DNA of 64,000 nt from an uncultured Eubacteriales bacterium (GTDB taxonomy: Bacteria; Bacillota; Clostridia; Oscillospirales; Oscillospiraceae), in NCBI GenBank assembly GCA_900549475.1, contig UROF01000003.1:121284-185283 (forward strand), written 5' to 3'. Of the stretch, positions 7,713 through 16,445 are shown piece by piece. A program made the translations under genes and the position numbers. The notes below the pieces were generated by a model that saw only the letters and a program-made list of their open reading frames with translations, had not been told where the DNA came from and ran no database searches. Numbering within the stretch: position 1 is the first letter of the stretch; each line of letters starts with the position of its first letter.

Positions 7713-8611
7713 TGGAAAAGCGCTATGTGAAGGATCGCCTGCGCCGGAGCATGATGTTCGTCCCCGGCAATAACCCCGGCATGATTGCCGATGCCCGGAT
7801 CTACGGCGCTGACTGCATCATGTTCGACCTGGAGGACTCGGTGGCCTATACCGAGAAGGATACCGCCCGCTTCCTAGTCCACAACGCCCTGAAAACCCTG
7901 GACTTCGGACACAAGGAGATTGTGGTCCGCATCAACGACCTTGCAAGCGGCCTGGGTATCCGGGACCTGGAGGCCATCGTCCCCGCCGGCGTCCATGTGG
8001 TGCGCCTGCCCAAGACCGACAGCGCCCAGGACGTGATCGACTGTGAGCGTGAGATCGCCCGCATCGAGGAAAAGCACGGCATCCCCGTAGGCGCTACCGG
8101 CATGATGGCCGCCATCGAGAGCGCCAACGGCGTCCTCAATGCCCGGGAGATCGCCCACGCCAGCGACCGTCTGATCGGCATCGCGCTGGGTGCCGAAGAC
8201 TATGTCACCGACCTGAAAACCACCCGCTCCGATGGCATCGAGCTGCTCTTTGCCCGCAGCATGATCCTCAACGCCGCCCGCTCCGCCGGTATCGCCGCTC
8301 TGGACACCGTCTACTCCGACGTGAACAACGAGGAGGGTTTCATCGAGGAGGTCACCCTGATCCGCAAGCTGGGCTTCGACGGCAAGTCCGTCATCAATCC
8401 CCGGCAGATCGAGCCGCTCCACCGCACCTTCATCCCCAGTGAGAAGGACCTGAAAAAAGCCTACGCCATTATGGATGCCATTGCGGAGGCCAACGCCCGG
8501 GGCAGCGGCGTAGCCAGTCTCAACGGAAAAATGATCGACAAGCCTGTGGTTATCCGCGCCCAGCGGCTCATCGCCCTGGCGGAGGCGGACAACGCTATGG
8601 AGGAGGAGTAA
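7712..8611 (+). CDS. citE: Citrate lyase beta subunit (citryl-ACP lyase)
   Basis: A 299-residue TIM-barrel lyase cleaving citryl-ACP to oxaloacetate and acetyl-ACP. Family motifs are RSMMFVPGNNPGMI at the N-terminus, DCIMFDLEDSVA (metal-binding acidic residues), VRLPKTDSAQD, GMMAAIESANGV and FDGKSVINPRQIEPLH. The ATG at 7712 follows GGGAGGTG at good spacing; a GTG three bases earlier is a weaker alternative. It overlaps citD by one base and citF begins four bases after its stop, so the three subunits are tightly coupled. Confidence 0.95.
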   Translation: MEKRYVKDRLRRSMMFVPGNNPGMIADARIYGADCIMFDLEDSVAYTEKDTARFLVHNALKTLDFGHKEIVVRINDLASGLGIRDLEAIVPAGVHVVRLPKTDSAQDVIDCEREIARIEEKHGIPVGATGMMAAIESANGVLNAREIAHASDRLIGIALGAEDYVTDLKTTRSDGIELLFARSMILNAARSAGIAALDTVYSDVNNEEGFIEEVTLIRKLGFDGKSVINPRQIEPLHRTFIPSEKDLKKAYAIMDAIAEANARGSGVASLNGKMIDKPVVIRAQRLIALAEADNAMEEE

Positions 8612-8614
8612 GCC

Positions 8615-10150
8615 ATGGACGAGCTGAAGAATATCCCGCACATCGAATCCATCTCTCACCGGGGACCTTACGCCGGCGCAGAGCCCAAGCGCACCGCCAC
8701 CTTCCAGGAACGGGCCGCCCAGCAGAACAAGATCATGCCTAGCCTGGAATCCGCTATTCTGGCCTCCGGCCTGAAGGACGGTATGACCATCTCCTTCCAC
8801 CACCACTTCCGGGGCGGCGACCATGTGGTCAACCAGGTGGTGGACACTCTGGCCAGGATGGGCTACAAAAATCTGACCTTGGCAGCCAGCTCTCTGGCCG
8901 CTGTCCATGCTCCTCTCATCGACCACATCAAAAACGGCGTTATCACCCATATCGAAACTTCCGGTCTCCGTGGTGAGCTGGCGGAACAGATCTCCCGAGG
9001 CCTGATGGACTGCCCCATCGTATTCCGCAGCCACGGCGGCCGCGCCGCCGCCATCCAGAGCGGTGAGCTCCATATCGACGTGGCTTTCCTGGGTGCTCCC
9101 TCCTGCGACCCCTATGGCAACGCCAACGGTTACAGCCGGGACGACGACGATTCCATCGCCTGCGGCTCCATGGGCTATGCCCGTACTGATGCTCAGTATG
9201 CCGACCATGTGATCGTCCTTACCAACAACCTGGTCCGCTACCCCAACGCCCCCTGGGCCATTCCGGAGTACGACGTGGACTACATCGTGGTCACCGAGGA
9301 TATCGGTGACCCCAAGGGCATCATGTCCGGCGCCACCCGGTACACCAAGAACCCCAAGGAGCTGCTGATCGCCCACACCGCCGCCCAGGTCATCGACGCG
9401 GCGGGTTATCTCTACGACGGCTTCTCCATGCAGATGGGCTCCGGCGGGGCCTCCCTGGCCGCCGCACGGTTTCTCCGTCAGATGATGCTGGACAAGGGCA
9501 TCCACTGCCGCTTCGCATTGGGCGGCATCACCGGCCAGATCGCCGCCATGCATGAGGAGGGTCTCATCGACCGTATTCTGGATGTACAGAGCTTTGACCT
9601 GGACGCTGCCCTGTCCCTGAAGAAGAATCGCTTCCACCATCAGATCAACGCCACCTATTACGCCAGCTTCCTCTCCGCTGCCGCGGTGGATCAGCTGGAC
9701 TTCGTGATCCTCTCTGCCCTGGAGATCGACACCAGCTTCAACGTCAACGTCCTCACCGGCTCCGACGGCGTGATCCGCGGGGCTATTGGCGGCCATCCCG
9801 ACACCGCCGCCGGTGCCAGCCTATCCGTGGTAGTGGCTCCCCTGACCCGGGGCCGTATCCCCACCATCATTGACCGGGTCAACACCATTGTCACCCCCGG
9901 TGACGTGGTGGACGTGGTAGTCACGGACCAGGGTGTGGCGGTCAACCCCAAACGGCCTGAGATCGCCCAGCGGCTGCGGAAGGCAGGCATCAGCGTCTAC
10001 ACCATCGAGCAGCTGCGGGACAAGGCCCTGGCTCTGGTAGGCAAGCCTGACCCCATCCGTTACACTGATCGGATCGTTGGCGTGGTCATGTACCGGGACA
10101 ACACCATCATCGATACCATCCACCAGATCGACGAGACGCCCATCAAGTAA
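8615..10150 (+). CDS. citF: Citrate lyase alpha subunit (citrate:acetyl-ACP transferase)
   Basis: A 511-residue CoA-transferase-family subunit that exchanges acetyl for citryl on the carrier protein. Recognisable blocks include GPYAGAEPKR, TISFHHHFRGGDHVVN, DVAFLGAPSCDPYGNANG, MQMGSGGASLAAARFL and GGHPDTAAGASLSVVVAP. Full length for the family. GGAGGAG lies directly before the ATG. It completes the CitDEF complex. No citC (citrate lyase ligase, which acetylates the prosthetic group) is present in this window. Confidence 0.95.
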   Translation: MDELKNIPHIESISHRGPYAGAEPKRTATFQERAAQQNKIMPSLESAILASGLKDGMTISFHHHFRGGDHVVNQVVDTLARMGYKNLTLAASSLAAVHAPLIDHIKNGVITHIETSGLRGELAEQISRGLMDCPIVFRSHGGRAAAIQSGELHIDVAFLGAPSCDPYGNANGYSRDDDDSIACGSMGYARTDAQYADHVIVLTNNLVRYPNAPWAIPEYDVDYIVVTEDIGDPKGIMSGATRYTKNPKELLIAHTAAQVIDAAGYLYDGFSMQMGSGGASLAAARFLRQMMLDKGIHCRFALGGITGQIAAMHEEGLIDRILDVQSFDLDAALSLKKNRFHHQINATYYASFLSAAAVDQLDFVILSALEIDTSFNVNVLTGSDGVIRGAIGGHPDTAAGASLSVVVAPLTRGRIPTIIDRVNTIVTPGDVVDVVVTDQGVAVNPKRPEIAQRLRKAGISVYTIEQLRDKALALVGKPDPIRYTDRIVGVVMYRDNTIIDTIHQIDETPIK

Positions 10151-10163
10151 TATGTTCCCTTCG

Positions 10164-10311
10164 GTGTGGCTCACGCAGTAAATGCTCTATCCTGTCAAAT
10201 TTTCTTTGCCTGTTTGCTTTTTTAGCAGAGTAGCTTCTGTGTGGCCTACGCAGTAAACGCTCTATCCTGTAAAGTTTTCTTTGCCTACTTTCTTTTGAAA
10301 AAGAAAGTAGG
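10164..10311 (+). repeat. Two copies of a 48-base intergenic repeat, the second with a hairpin
   Basis: Copy 1 spans 10164-10211 and copy 2 spans 10239-10286, a 75-base period with about five differences. The shared core includes GCTCTATCCTGT and TTTTCTTTGCCT. Copy 2 continues into a near-perfect hairpin (CCTACTTTCTTT paired with AAAGAAAGTAGG, 10284-10311). It fills the citF-citXG gap and looks like a dispersed REP-like element that was tandemly duplicated. Confidence 0.7.
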
Positions 10312-10327
10312 GGAAAAAGAGGCCCTT

Positions 10328-11581
10328 ATGAGAGAAATCACCCTGCAGGAAGTCCTGGACGCCCGGGAAGCCCGGGCTGCCGCTCAGTACCGCCTGTTAC
10401 GCAAACATCGCCAGCCGCTGCTGTGCCTGACCATGAATATTGCCGGCCCAGTAAAGCGCTGGGGTACGGTGGATCTGGCCTTCCGGGCCGCTGAAGAGGA
10501 ACTGGACCGCCGTATGGCAGATCGAGTGCTGGAAAAAGCCGTAACGGATGCCGCCACGGGTCTGGAGTGTATCTGGGTTTGTGATCTCCCCGCCCTGGAA
10601 CTGAAGGCCCTGGCCATGGAGCTGGAGACCGCCCGGCCGGCGGGCCGCCTCTACGATCTGGACGTGATCGACACCGACGGAAACAAACTTTCCCGTCCGA
10701 CACCCCGTACCTGTCTGGTCTGCGGCGGTCCGGCCTCCCCCTGCGCCCGGAGCCGTGCCCACGGTTTAGACGCTATTCTGGGAGCTACCAACACCCTGCT
10801 GTCCGCCTTTGCGACGGACTATCTGGCGGAGCAAGCTGTCCAGGCTCTTGTGGACGAAGTGGATCTGACTCCCAAACCAGGGCTGGTGGACCAGCGCAAC
10901 AACGGCGCCCACCAGGACATGGATCTGCCCATGTTCCACCGCTCAGCGCAGGCTTTGGCCCCCTATTTCCGTGAAGCCGTGACCCTTGGTCTCACCTGCG
11001 ATAGCTGCATGCCTGCCCTGCAGCAGGCGGGACTCCAGGCAGAGGAGGCCATGCTGGCGGCTACTGGCGGCGTGAACACCCACAAAGGCTCCATTTACGC
11101 CTTCGGTCTTGTGTTGGCGGCGCTGGGTGGAGTTCTGGCCCGAGGTGGAGACGTATTTGCCCGGGCGGCTGCGCTGGCTGCCGCCGGACTGCCCCCCTCG
11201 GGAAATACTACCCACGGTGCCCAGGTTCAGGGCAGATACGGCGCTCCAGGCGCCCGAGGCGAGGCCCTGGCAGGTTTTCCCCATGGACAGATGGCCTGCT
11301 CTGCTCTCCGTCAGTATAACGGGGACCCTCTCCCTGCCCTGCTCACCCTGCTGAGCCAGGTGGAGGACACCAACCTCCTCTACCGTGGCGGAAGCGAAGG
11401 ACTGTCCTTTGTCCAGCGGGAGGCCGCCGCCATCCTGGCAGGACCACCAGAGGCATATGCTTCCCGGCTGGAGGAACTGGACAACGCCTGCATTGCCCGA
11501 AACCTCTCCCCCGGAGGCTGCGCCGATCTGCTGGCCCTGGGCCTCTTGCTGTACCGCACAGAGAAGATATGGCACATATAG
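10328..11581 (+). CDS. citXG: Fused CitX-CitG: holo-ACP synthase and triphosphoribosyl-dephospho-CoA synthase
   Basis: A 417-residue fusion that makes and attaches the citrate lyase prosthetic group. The CitX part (about residues 1-165) shows RKHRQPLLCLTMNIAGPVKR, GRLYDLDVID and a Cys-rich end with RTCLVCGGPA and CARSRAH. The CitG part (about 170-417) shows VDLTPKPGLVDQRNNGAHQD, GGVNTHKGSIYAFG and GNTTHGAQVQGRYG. The start at 10328 was chosen because AAAGAGG precedes it; in-frame codons further up fall inside the intergenic repeat. Such fusions are known in other citrate fermenters. It ends the operon at a strong terminator. Confidence 0.93.
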   Translation: MREITLQEVLDAREARAAAQYRLLRKHRQPLLCLTMNIAGPVKRWGTVDLAFRAAEEELDRRMADRVLEKAVTDAATGLECIWVCDLPALELKALAMELETARPAGRLYDLDVIDTDGNKLSRPTPRTCLVCGGPASPCARSRAHGLDAILGATNTLLSAFATDYLAEQAVQALVDEVDLTPKPGLVDQRNNGAHQDMDLPMFHRSAQALAPYFREAVTLGLTCDSCMPALQQAGLQAEEAMLAATGGVNTHKGSIYAFGLVLAALGGVLARGGDVFARAAALAAAGLPPSGNTTHGAQVQGRYGAPGARGEALAGFPHGQMACSALRQYNGDPLPALLTLLSQVEDTNLLYRGGSEGLSFVQREAAAILAGPPEAYASRLEELDNACIARNLSPGGCADLLALGLLLYRTEKIWHI

Positions 11582-11587
11582 TATGAA

Positions 11588-11626
11588 AAAAGAGCCTGCC
11601 GCGTGTAACACGCGGCAGGCTCTTTT
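11588..11626. terminator. Bidirectional terminator after citXG
   Basis: An 18-bp stem with a 3-base loop, flanked by A-runs and T-runs on both sides. It ends the citrate operon on the plus strand and the gpsA/small-ORF transcript on the minus strand. Confidence 0.95.
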
Positions 11627-11651
11627 TCGTGCGCTTATCGGCAGCCTATGC

Positions 11652-11765
11652 TTACCGGCGCTGGAGATCCAGACAGGCCAGCACCAGGTTGGCTACCGCC
11701 AACCCTGCGGTCACTGCCACAGAGGCAGCCAGAACGATCATGGAAATAAACCGTGCAGTCTTCAT
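11652..11765 (-). CDS. 37-residue small membrane protein downstream of gpsA
   Basis: A short reading frame with an excellent TAAGGAGG site seven bases before its ATG. The peptide starts MKTARFISMIVLAASVAV, forms one long hydrophobic helix (about residues 6-31) and ends CLDLQRR. It begins 21 bases after the gpsA stop and finishes just before the shared terminator, so it would be the last cistron of the DUF512-der-plsY-gpsA transcript. The ribosome site, position and composition support translation; no homologue was recognised. A role near phospholipid synthesis is a guess from location only. Confidence 0.6.
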   Translation of the reverse strand: MKTARFISMIVLAASVAVTAGLAVANLVLACLDLQRR

Positions 11766-11786
11766 AAAGTTACCTCCTTATTCCGC

Positions 11787-12788
11787 TCAGATCCAGCTCT
11801 CATCTACTTCCCGGCGCTTGCTGCGGGTCATCAGCTGTTCCACCACCAGCTCCACCGGCTGATTTTCATACAAAACGGCGTAGGCACTGGCACAGATGGG
11901 CATCTCCACTCCCATCTTTTCCGCCAGCTGGTGAGCACTGAGCGCGGCAAAGTAGCCCTCCACCGTGGCTCCCACCTCTTTGATAGCCTCCGCCACCGGC
12001 GTTCCCTGGCCAATGAGGATACCGCAGCGACGATTCCGGGAGTGCATGGAGGTGCAGGTCACAATCAGGTCACCCATGCCGGAGAGTCCCGCAAAGGTCT
12101 CCTTATGGCCGCCCATGGCCACACCCAGCCGGGCCATCTCCGTCATGCCCCGGGTCATCAGCAGCGCCTTGGTATTGTCTCCCAGGCCCATACCGTCGCT
12201 GATGCCGCAGCACAGAGCCAGTACATTCTTCAGCGCAGCGCCCAGCTCCACACCGGTAACATCGGTATTGGTATACACCCGGAACCGGGGACTCATAAAT
12301 ACATCCTGGACTTTCTCCGCCGCCTTCATATCCCGGGAAGCCGCCACACAGCCTGTGGGCACCCGGCGTCCTACCTCCTCAGCGTGGGAAGGACCGGAGA
12401 GGGCCACCACCGGGCACTTTCCGCCGATCTCCTCCTCAATGATCTCGGTCAGCCGTTTCGCGGTATCTTTTTCGATACCCTTGGCCACCGACACCACGAT
12501 TGTCCCTTCCTTCAGATAGGGCGCCACGTTTCTGGCTGTGGCCCGTACGGCGAAGGAGGGCGTAGCCAACACCACCAGCTCACTGTCCGGCACCGTGGAA
12601 AAATCCGTGGTAATGGCCAGGGTATCCGGCAGCGCTACCCCTTTGAGCATCGGGTTCTCCCGCTTCTCCCGGAGCACCTCGGCTTCCTCGGAGGCAAAGG
12701 ACCACAGCGTTACATCGTTGCCGTTGTCCAGCAGCAGCAGCGCCAGGGCCGTTCCCCAGCCCCCGCTGCCCAATACTGTAATCTTCAT
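11787..12788 (-). CDS. gpsA: Glycerol-3-phosphate dehydrogenase [NAD(P)+]
   Basis: A 333-residue cytoplasmic enzyme reducing dihydroxyacetone phosphate to sn-glycerol-3-phosphate for phospholipid synthesis. The N-terminal Rossmann motif is VLGSGGWGTALALLL (residues 4-18). Further blocks are VSVAKGIEKDT, VALSGPSHAEEV, the catalytic-lysine region GAALKNVLALCCGISDG, and GLSGMGDLIVTCTS with the RNRRCG arginines. Normal length. It follows plsY by 18 bases; the product is the substrate of PlsY, so the two consecutive steps of lysophosphatidate synthesis are co-expressed. Confidence 0.96.
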   Translation of the reverse strand: MKITVLGSGGWGTALALLLLDNGNDVTLWSFASEEAEVLREKRENPMLKGVALPDTLAITTDFSTVPDSELVVLATPSFAVRATARNVAPYLKEGTIVVSVAKGIEKDTAKRLTEIIEEEIGGKCPVVALSGPSHAEEVGRRVPTGCVAASRDMKAAEKVQDVFMSPRFRVYTNTDVTGVELGAALKNVLALCCGISDGMGLGDNTKALLMTRGMTEMARLGVAMGGHKETFAGLSGMGDLIVTCTSMHSRNRRCGILIGQGTPVAEAIKEVGATVEGYFAALSAHQLAEKMGVEMPICASAYAVLYENQPVELVVEQLMTRSKRREVDESWI

Positions 12789-12806
12789 TGGGAACCACCT
12801 CTTCCT

Positions 12807-13487
12807 TTATTTCGCCTTTTTATGGAAATGGAACTTGCTCTCTGTACCATGGATAAGACGGTTGATATTTCCCCGGTGCTGCCACAGGATCAAACCGCCG
12901 CAGATAATAGCCAGGGCCAAAATCAACAGACTATGATATACAAACCAGCTGACAAAGGGAAAACTGAGTCCCGCCCAGCAGGACCCCAGGGATACATACT
13001 TGGTGGCAATGGAGAGGATCAGGAAACCGCCCCACACCACCAGAGCCACCCGCCAGTCCATCATCAGGGCAATGGTACCGCCGGAGAGGATTCCTTTTCC
13101 GCCCTTGAACTTGAACATCACCGGGAACATGTGGCCCAGCAGACAGAACACCCCGGCCCAGTACTTGGCAACGGTATCATAGAACGCTGTAGTGGATGCG
13201 GCGGAGATAAAAATCGTGAAGCCGTGGAGCATCAGCCACCGGCTGATCAGCACCGCCGCCACAGCTTTCAGCACATCGGTGAGGATCACCACGCCAGTTA
13301 AAGGGCCACCGAAAGTACGATAGAAATTTGTCAGTCCGGCATTGCCGCTGCCATGATTGCGAACATCATCCCGGAGAATATATTTGGATACGATCACCGC
13401 TCCATTGAAGCAGCCCAGCAAGTAACAGACTACTGCCGAAATGGAGAGGACAAGCCAAAGAGGCATCTCAAAAGCAAATGCAGGCAT
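12807..13487 (-). CDS. plsY: Acyl-phosphate:glycerol-3-phosphate acyltransferase
   Basis: A 226-residue integral membrane acyltransferase that puts the first acyl chain on glycerol-3-phosphate. Hydrophobic helices occur at about residues 9-28, 62-82, 113-130, 146-165 and 172-197. The conserved loops are visible: GSGNAGLTNFYRTFG (residues 46-60), FKGGKGILSGG in the middle, and a histidine-containing terminal region. It is somewhat longer than the usual ~200 residues because of an insertion between helices 2 and 3. It starts three bases after the der stop and precedes gpsA. Confidence 0.93.
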   Translation of the reverse strand: MPAFAFEMPLWLVLSISAVVCYLLGCFNGAVIVSKYILRDDVRNHGSGNAGLTNFYRTFGGPLTGVVILTDVLKAVAAVLISRWLMLHGFTIFISAASTTAFYDTVAKYWAGVFCLLGHMFPVMFKFKGGKGILSGGTIALMMDWRVALVVWGGFLILSIATKYVSLGSCWAGLSFPFVSWFVYHSLLILALAIICGGLILWQHRGNINRLIHGTESKFHFHKKAK

Positions 13488-13490
13488 TGC

Positions 13491-14816
13491 TTACTCCTCC
13501 TTATCACCCTTCTGCCGGATGGTCATGCGGATAGGCGTGCCCTCCAGGCCAAATACGCCGCGGATCTGATTTTCCAGATACCGCTGATAGGAGAAATGGA
13601 ACAGCCGTGCGTCGTTGCAGAAGCAGACGAAATGAGGCGGCTTGATACCAGTTTGGGTCATATAGTAGATCTTCAGCCGCCGGCCCTTGTCCGTAGGCGG
13701 TTGGACCCGGGTCTGGGCATCGGCCAGGACACTGTTGAGCATGCCGGTGGTGATGCGGGTGCTGGCCTGATTGTTGACATACTGGATCAATTCAAAGAGC
13801 CGGTCTACCCGCTGTCCTGTGGCAGCTGAAATAAAGAGGATGGGGGCATAGGTCATATAGCTGAGATCCCGACGGATGTCCTGGCGCATCTTGTCCATGG
13901 TCTTACCGTCCTTCTCCACCAGATCCCACTTGTTGACCACGATGATGCAGGCCTTTCCCGCCTCATGGGCCATACCTGCCACCTTGGTGTCCTGTTCCGT
14001 AACCCCGTCGGTGGCATCAATGAGGATGAGGCACACATCACTGCGCTCAATGGCCATCTGAGCCCGAAGGACACTGTAGCGCTCGATGCTCTCGTCCACC
14101 TTTGCCTTCTTGCGCATGCCGGCGGTATCGATAAAGTTATACTTACCGGTCTCATTCTCAAAGTGGGAATCGATGGCGTCACGGGTAGTACCCGCTACGT
14201 TGCTGACGATGGAACGCTGCTCCCCCAGGATGCGGTTGGTGAGAGAGGACTTGCCTACATTGGGCCGCCCGATGATGGCCACCTGGATGCGGTCATCCTC
14301 CTCGTCCTCCTCCGTCTCCGGCGGGAAGTATTTCACACACTCATCCAGCAGATCGCCGGTGCCGTGACCGTGGACAGCGGAGACCGCAATAGGATCACCC
14401 ATGCCCAGATTATAGAATTCATAGTAATCCGGGTCCACAGCTCCCACGGAATCCATCTTGTTCACCGCCAGGATCACAGGCTTGCCGCTGCGCAGGAGCA
14501 TGTTGGCCACCTCCTGGTCGGAGGCGGTAAGGCCGGTCTTGATATCAGTCAGGAACACGATCACATCAGCGTGGCTGATGGCGATACCTGCCTGCTCCCG
14601 CATGAACTGCAGGATCTCGTTGTCCGTCCGGGGCTCAATGCCGCCGGTGTCGATCAGAGTAAATTTCCGGCCATTCCAGTCCGTCTCTCCATAGATCCGG
14701 TCCCGGGTGACGCCGGGGGTGTCCTCCACAATGGACACCCGCTTGCCGATCAGTTTGTTAAACAGCATGGACTTGCCCACATTGGGCCGTCCCACAATGG
14801 CTACCACAGGTTTCAT
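13491..14816 (-). CDS. der: Ribosome-assembly GTPase Der (EngA)
   Basis: A 441-residue GTPase with two tandem G domains and a C-terminal KH-like domain, required for 50S subunit maturation. The first P-loop is GRPNVGKSMLFN (residues 8-19, with Met where Thr is usual after GKS), followed by DTPGVTRD, DTGG and NKMD. The second P-loop is GRPNVGKSSLTN, with DTAGMRKKAKVDE and NKWD. The C-terminal part contains KIYYMTQTGIKPPHFVCFCN. The der-plsY-gpsA order is common in Firmicutes. It begins six bases after the DUF512 gene stop. Confidence 0.97.
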   Translation of the reverse strand: MKPVVAIVGRPNVGKSMLFNKLIGKRVSIVEDTPGVTRDRIYGETDWNGRKFTLIDTGGIEPRTDNEILQFMREQAGIAISHADVIVFLTDIKTGLTASDQEVANMLLRSGKPVILAVNKMDSVGAVDPDYYEFYNLGMGDPIAVSAVHGHGTGDLLDECVKYFPPETEEDEEDDRIQVAIIGRPNVGKSSLTNRILGEQRSIVSNVAGTTRDAIDSHFENETGKYNFIDTAGMRKKAKVDESIERYSVLRAQMAIERSDVCLILIDATDGVTEQDTKVAGMAHEAGKACIIVVNKWDLVEKDGKTMDKMRQDIRRDLSYMTYAPILFISAATGQRVDRLFELIQYVNNQASTRITTGMLNSVLADAQTRVQPPTDKGRRLKIYYMTQTGIKPPHFVCFCNDARLFHFSYQRYLENQIRGVFGLEGTPIRMTIRQKGDKEE

Positions 14817-14822
14817 ATATCA

Positions 14823-16217
14823 TCACTCACTTCTCTTTTTTGCTGAGGGATTATAGCGGTAATACTCGCCCTCACCCAAGGGGACGCAGACAGGCTCCTC
14901 CTCCGGGCAGTCCAGCTCCAGCAGGGTATCCACCAGGGCAAAGCCGTCCTCTGCCTCCACGATCTGTACCGGGATACCCAGTGTCTGCTCCACCTGCTCC
15001 ACCGTCACATCGTCCAGGAACACCCGCTCACCGGAACGGAGCATATTGGAGGGGATCAGAAGCCGCTGTCCCAGGTCCGTCCCCTTCAGCTGAGCCATCA
15101 GATCCCCACCGGTAACAAGTCCGGAAACGGTGATGGTCTCACCGAAGAAATCATTACGGATGGGCCGCACCTCTCCCCGAAGGGCCGGACAGGCCTGCCG
15201 GGCTGCCGTCAGGATCTTTTCAACAAAGGGTGCAGCAGCAGCACCGGTGGCAATGGTGCAGGAGCGGGGCGTAAGCCCCTCCGGCACATCCTCCAGGGCC
15301 ATCTCTGCCTGACTCACCAGCAGCCGCAGCATCCCCACGCCGTTCTCCAGCTGGTTCATGTCCTCGTAATAGCTCTTTTCCGGCAGCTCACGTCCCGCCA
15401 GAAGGTAGAATTCATCGGAGCACCAGGCGAAGGTACTGCCGCTCTTTTCCATCTGCCGGCGGCCAAAAGCCTCCACCAGATCGATCACCGCCCCGGCCTG
15501 CTCCGCTGTATAGGGCTCCAGGTGGTACAGTCCCTCCCGGAACTTGGTCAGGCCTACCGGCACAATGGCCACACTGGATACTGACGGGGCCATCTCCGAG
15601 AGATCCCGGAGGGTCTGCTCCAGGGCGGGACCGTCGTTGATGCCAGGGCAGGAAACGATTTGGCAGTTCATAACAATACCTGCCTGGGCGAACCGGCGCA
15701 TAACGTCGATGCTGTCCCCCGCCCGCTTGTGGCAGAGCATCATGGCCCGCAGCTGGGGGTCTGTAGTGTGGACGGAGACGTTGATGGGGCTGATCCGCAG
15801 GTCGATAATCCGCTGGATCTCCCGCTGGCTGAGATTGGTAAGGGTGATGTAGTTGCCCATAAGAAAACTCAGCCGGGCATCGTCGTCCTTGAAGTACAGA
15901 GTCTCCCGCATCCCGGGGGGCATCTGATCCACAAAGCAGAAGATACAGCTGTTGGCACAGGAGCGGGCCTTATCCATGAGGTAGGTGTCGAAGTTCAGCC
16001 CCAGGTCCTCCCCTTCAGGCTTACGCACCCGGACCGTCCTACGTCCTCCGCCGGACTCCTCCAGCTCCAGCTCCGGGTCCCGGTCATAGCCAAAGAAACG
16101 GTAGTCCAACACATCCACCACCGGGTGGCCGTTGATGGCGATCAGTTTTTCTCCCGGCAGGATACCGGAGCGCTCCGCCGGGGAGCGGCGGTCCACGGAA
16201 GCAATGACAGTACTCAT
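14823..16217 (-). CDS. DUF512 radical-SAM-like Fe-S protein with N-terminal PDZ domain
   Basis: A 464-residue protein of the putative Fe-S oxidoreductase family conserved in Gram-positive bacteria. An N-terminal PDZ-like domain (about 1-60, with RSGILPGEKLIAINGHPV) leads into a Cys cluster in KARSCANSCIFCFVDQMPPG, the CxxxCxxC radical-SAM pattern, and LMGNYITLTNLS, then the C-terminal DUF512 domain. The enzymatic role is unknown for the family. A GGAGG site precedes the ATG. First gene of the der-plsY-gpsA transcript, with a good promoter immediately upstream. Confidence 0.88.
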   Translation of the reverse strand: MSTVIASVDRRSPAERSGILPGEKLIAINGHPVVDVLDYRFFGYDRDPELELEESGGGRRTVRVRKPEGEDLGLNFDTYLMDKARSCANSCIFCFVDQMPPGMRETLYFKDDDARLSFLMGNYITLTNLSQREIQRIIDLRISPINVSVHTTDPQLRAMMLCHKRAGDSIDVMRRFAQAGIVMNCQIVSCPGINDGPALEQTLRDLSEMAPSVSSVAIVPVGLTKFREGLYHLEPYTAEQAGAVIDLVEAFGRRQMEKSGSTFAWCSDEFYLLAGRELPEKSYYEDMNQLENGVGMLRLLVSQAEMALEDVPEGLTPRSCTIATGAAAAPFVEKILTAARQACPALRGEVRPIRNDFFGETITVSGLVTGGDLMAQLKGTDLGQRLLIPSNMLRSGERVFLDDVTVEQVEQTLGIPVQIVEAEDGFALVDTLLELDCPEEEPVCVPLGEGEYYRYNPSAKKRSE

Positions 16218-16253
16218 GGTCCCTCCTGATGCAGACGCAATAATCTATGGTAG

Positions 16254-16282
16254 AGTATACTGTAAATTCTACCGCATTTCAA
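16254..16282 (-). promoter_or_regulatory. Promoter of the DUF512-der-plsY-gpsA operon
   Basis: Minus-strand TTGAAA (16282-16277) and TATACT (16259-16254) with a 17-base spacer, 37 bases before the start codon. Confidence 0.8.
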
Positions 16283-16377
16283 GGTAAAAAATCCACAGGG
16301 ACTGGTTCTTCCCTCCGTCTCCTTTTCACCTGCCTTTTCCAAGACTTTCCTCTGCAAACAGGTCCTATTTTCCGGAA

Positions 16378-16413
16378 AAGAGGCCGGATCGGCAAATGCC
16401 GACCCGGCCTCTT
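16378..16413 (-). terminator. Terminator of the ABC exporter operon
   Basis: A 16-bp stem with one A-C mismatch and an AAAT loop; on the minus strand the arm is followed by TTTTCC. It lies 33 bases after the permease stop. Confidence 0.85.
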
Positions 16414-16445
16414 GACAGAGCTATCTTTCGTTGTCCACCGCTGCG

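Noticed and set aside
11629..11862. Plus-strand 77-codon frame
   Set aside because: It runs through the terminator flank and antisense to the well-supported 37-residue peptide and gpsA, with no ribosome site.
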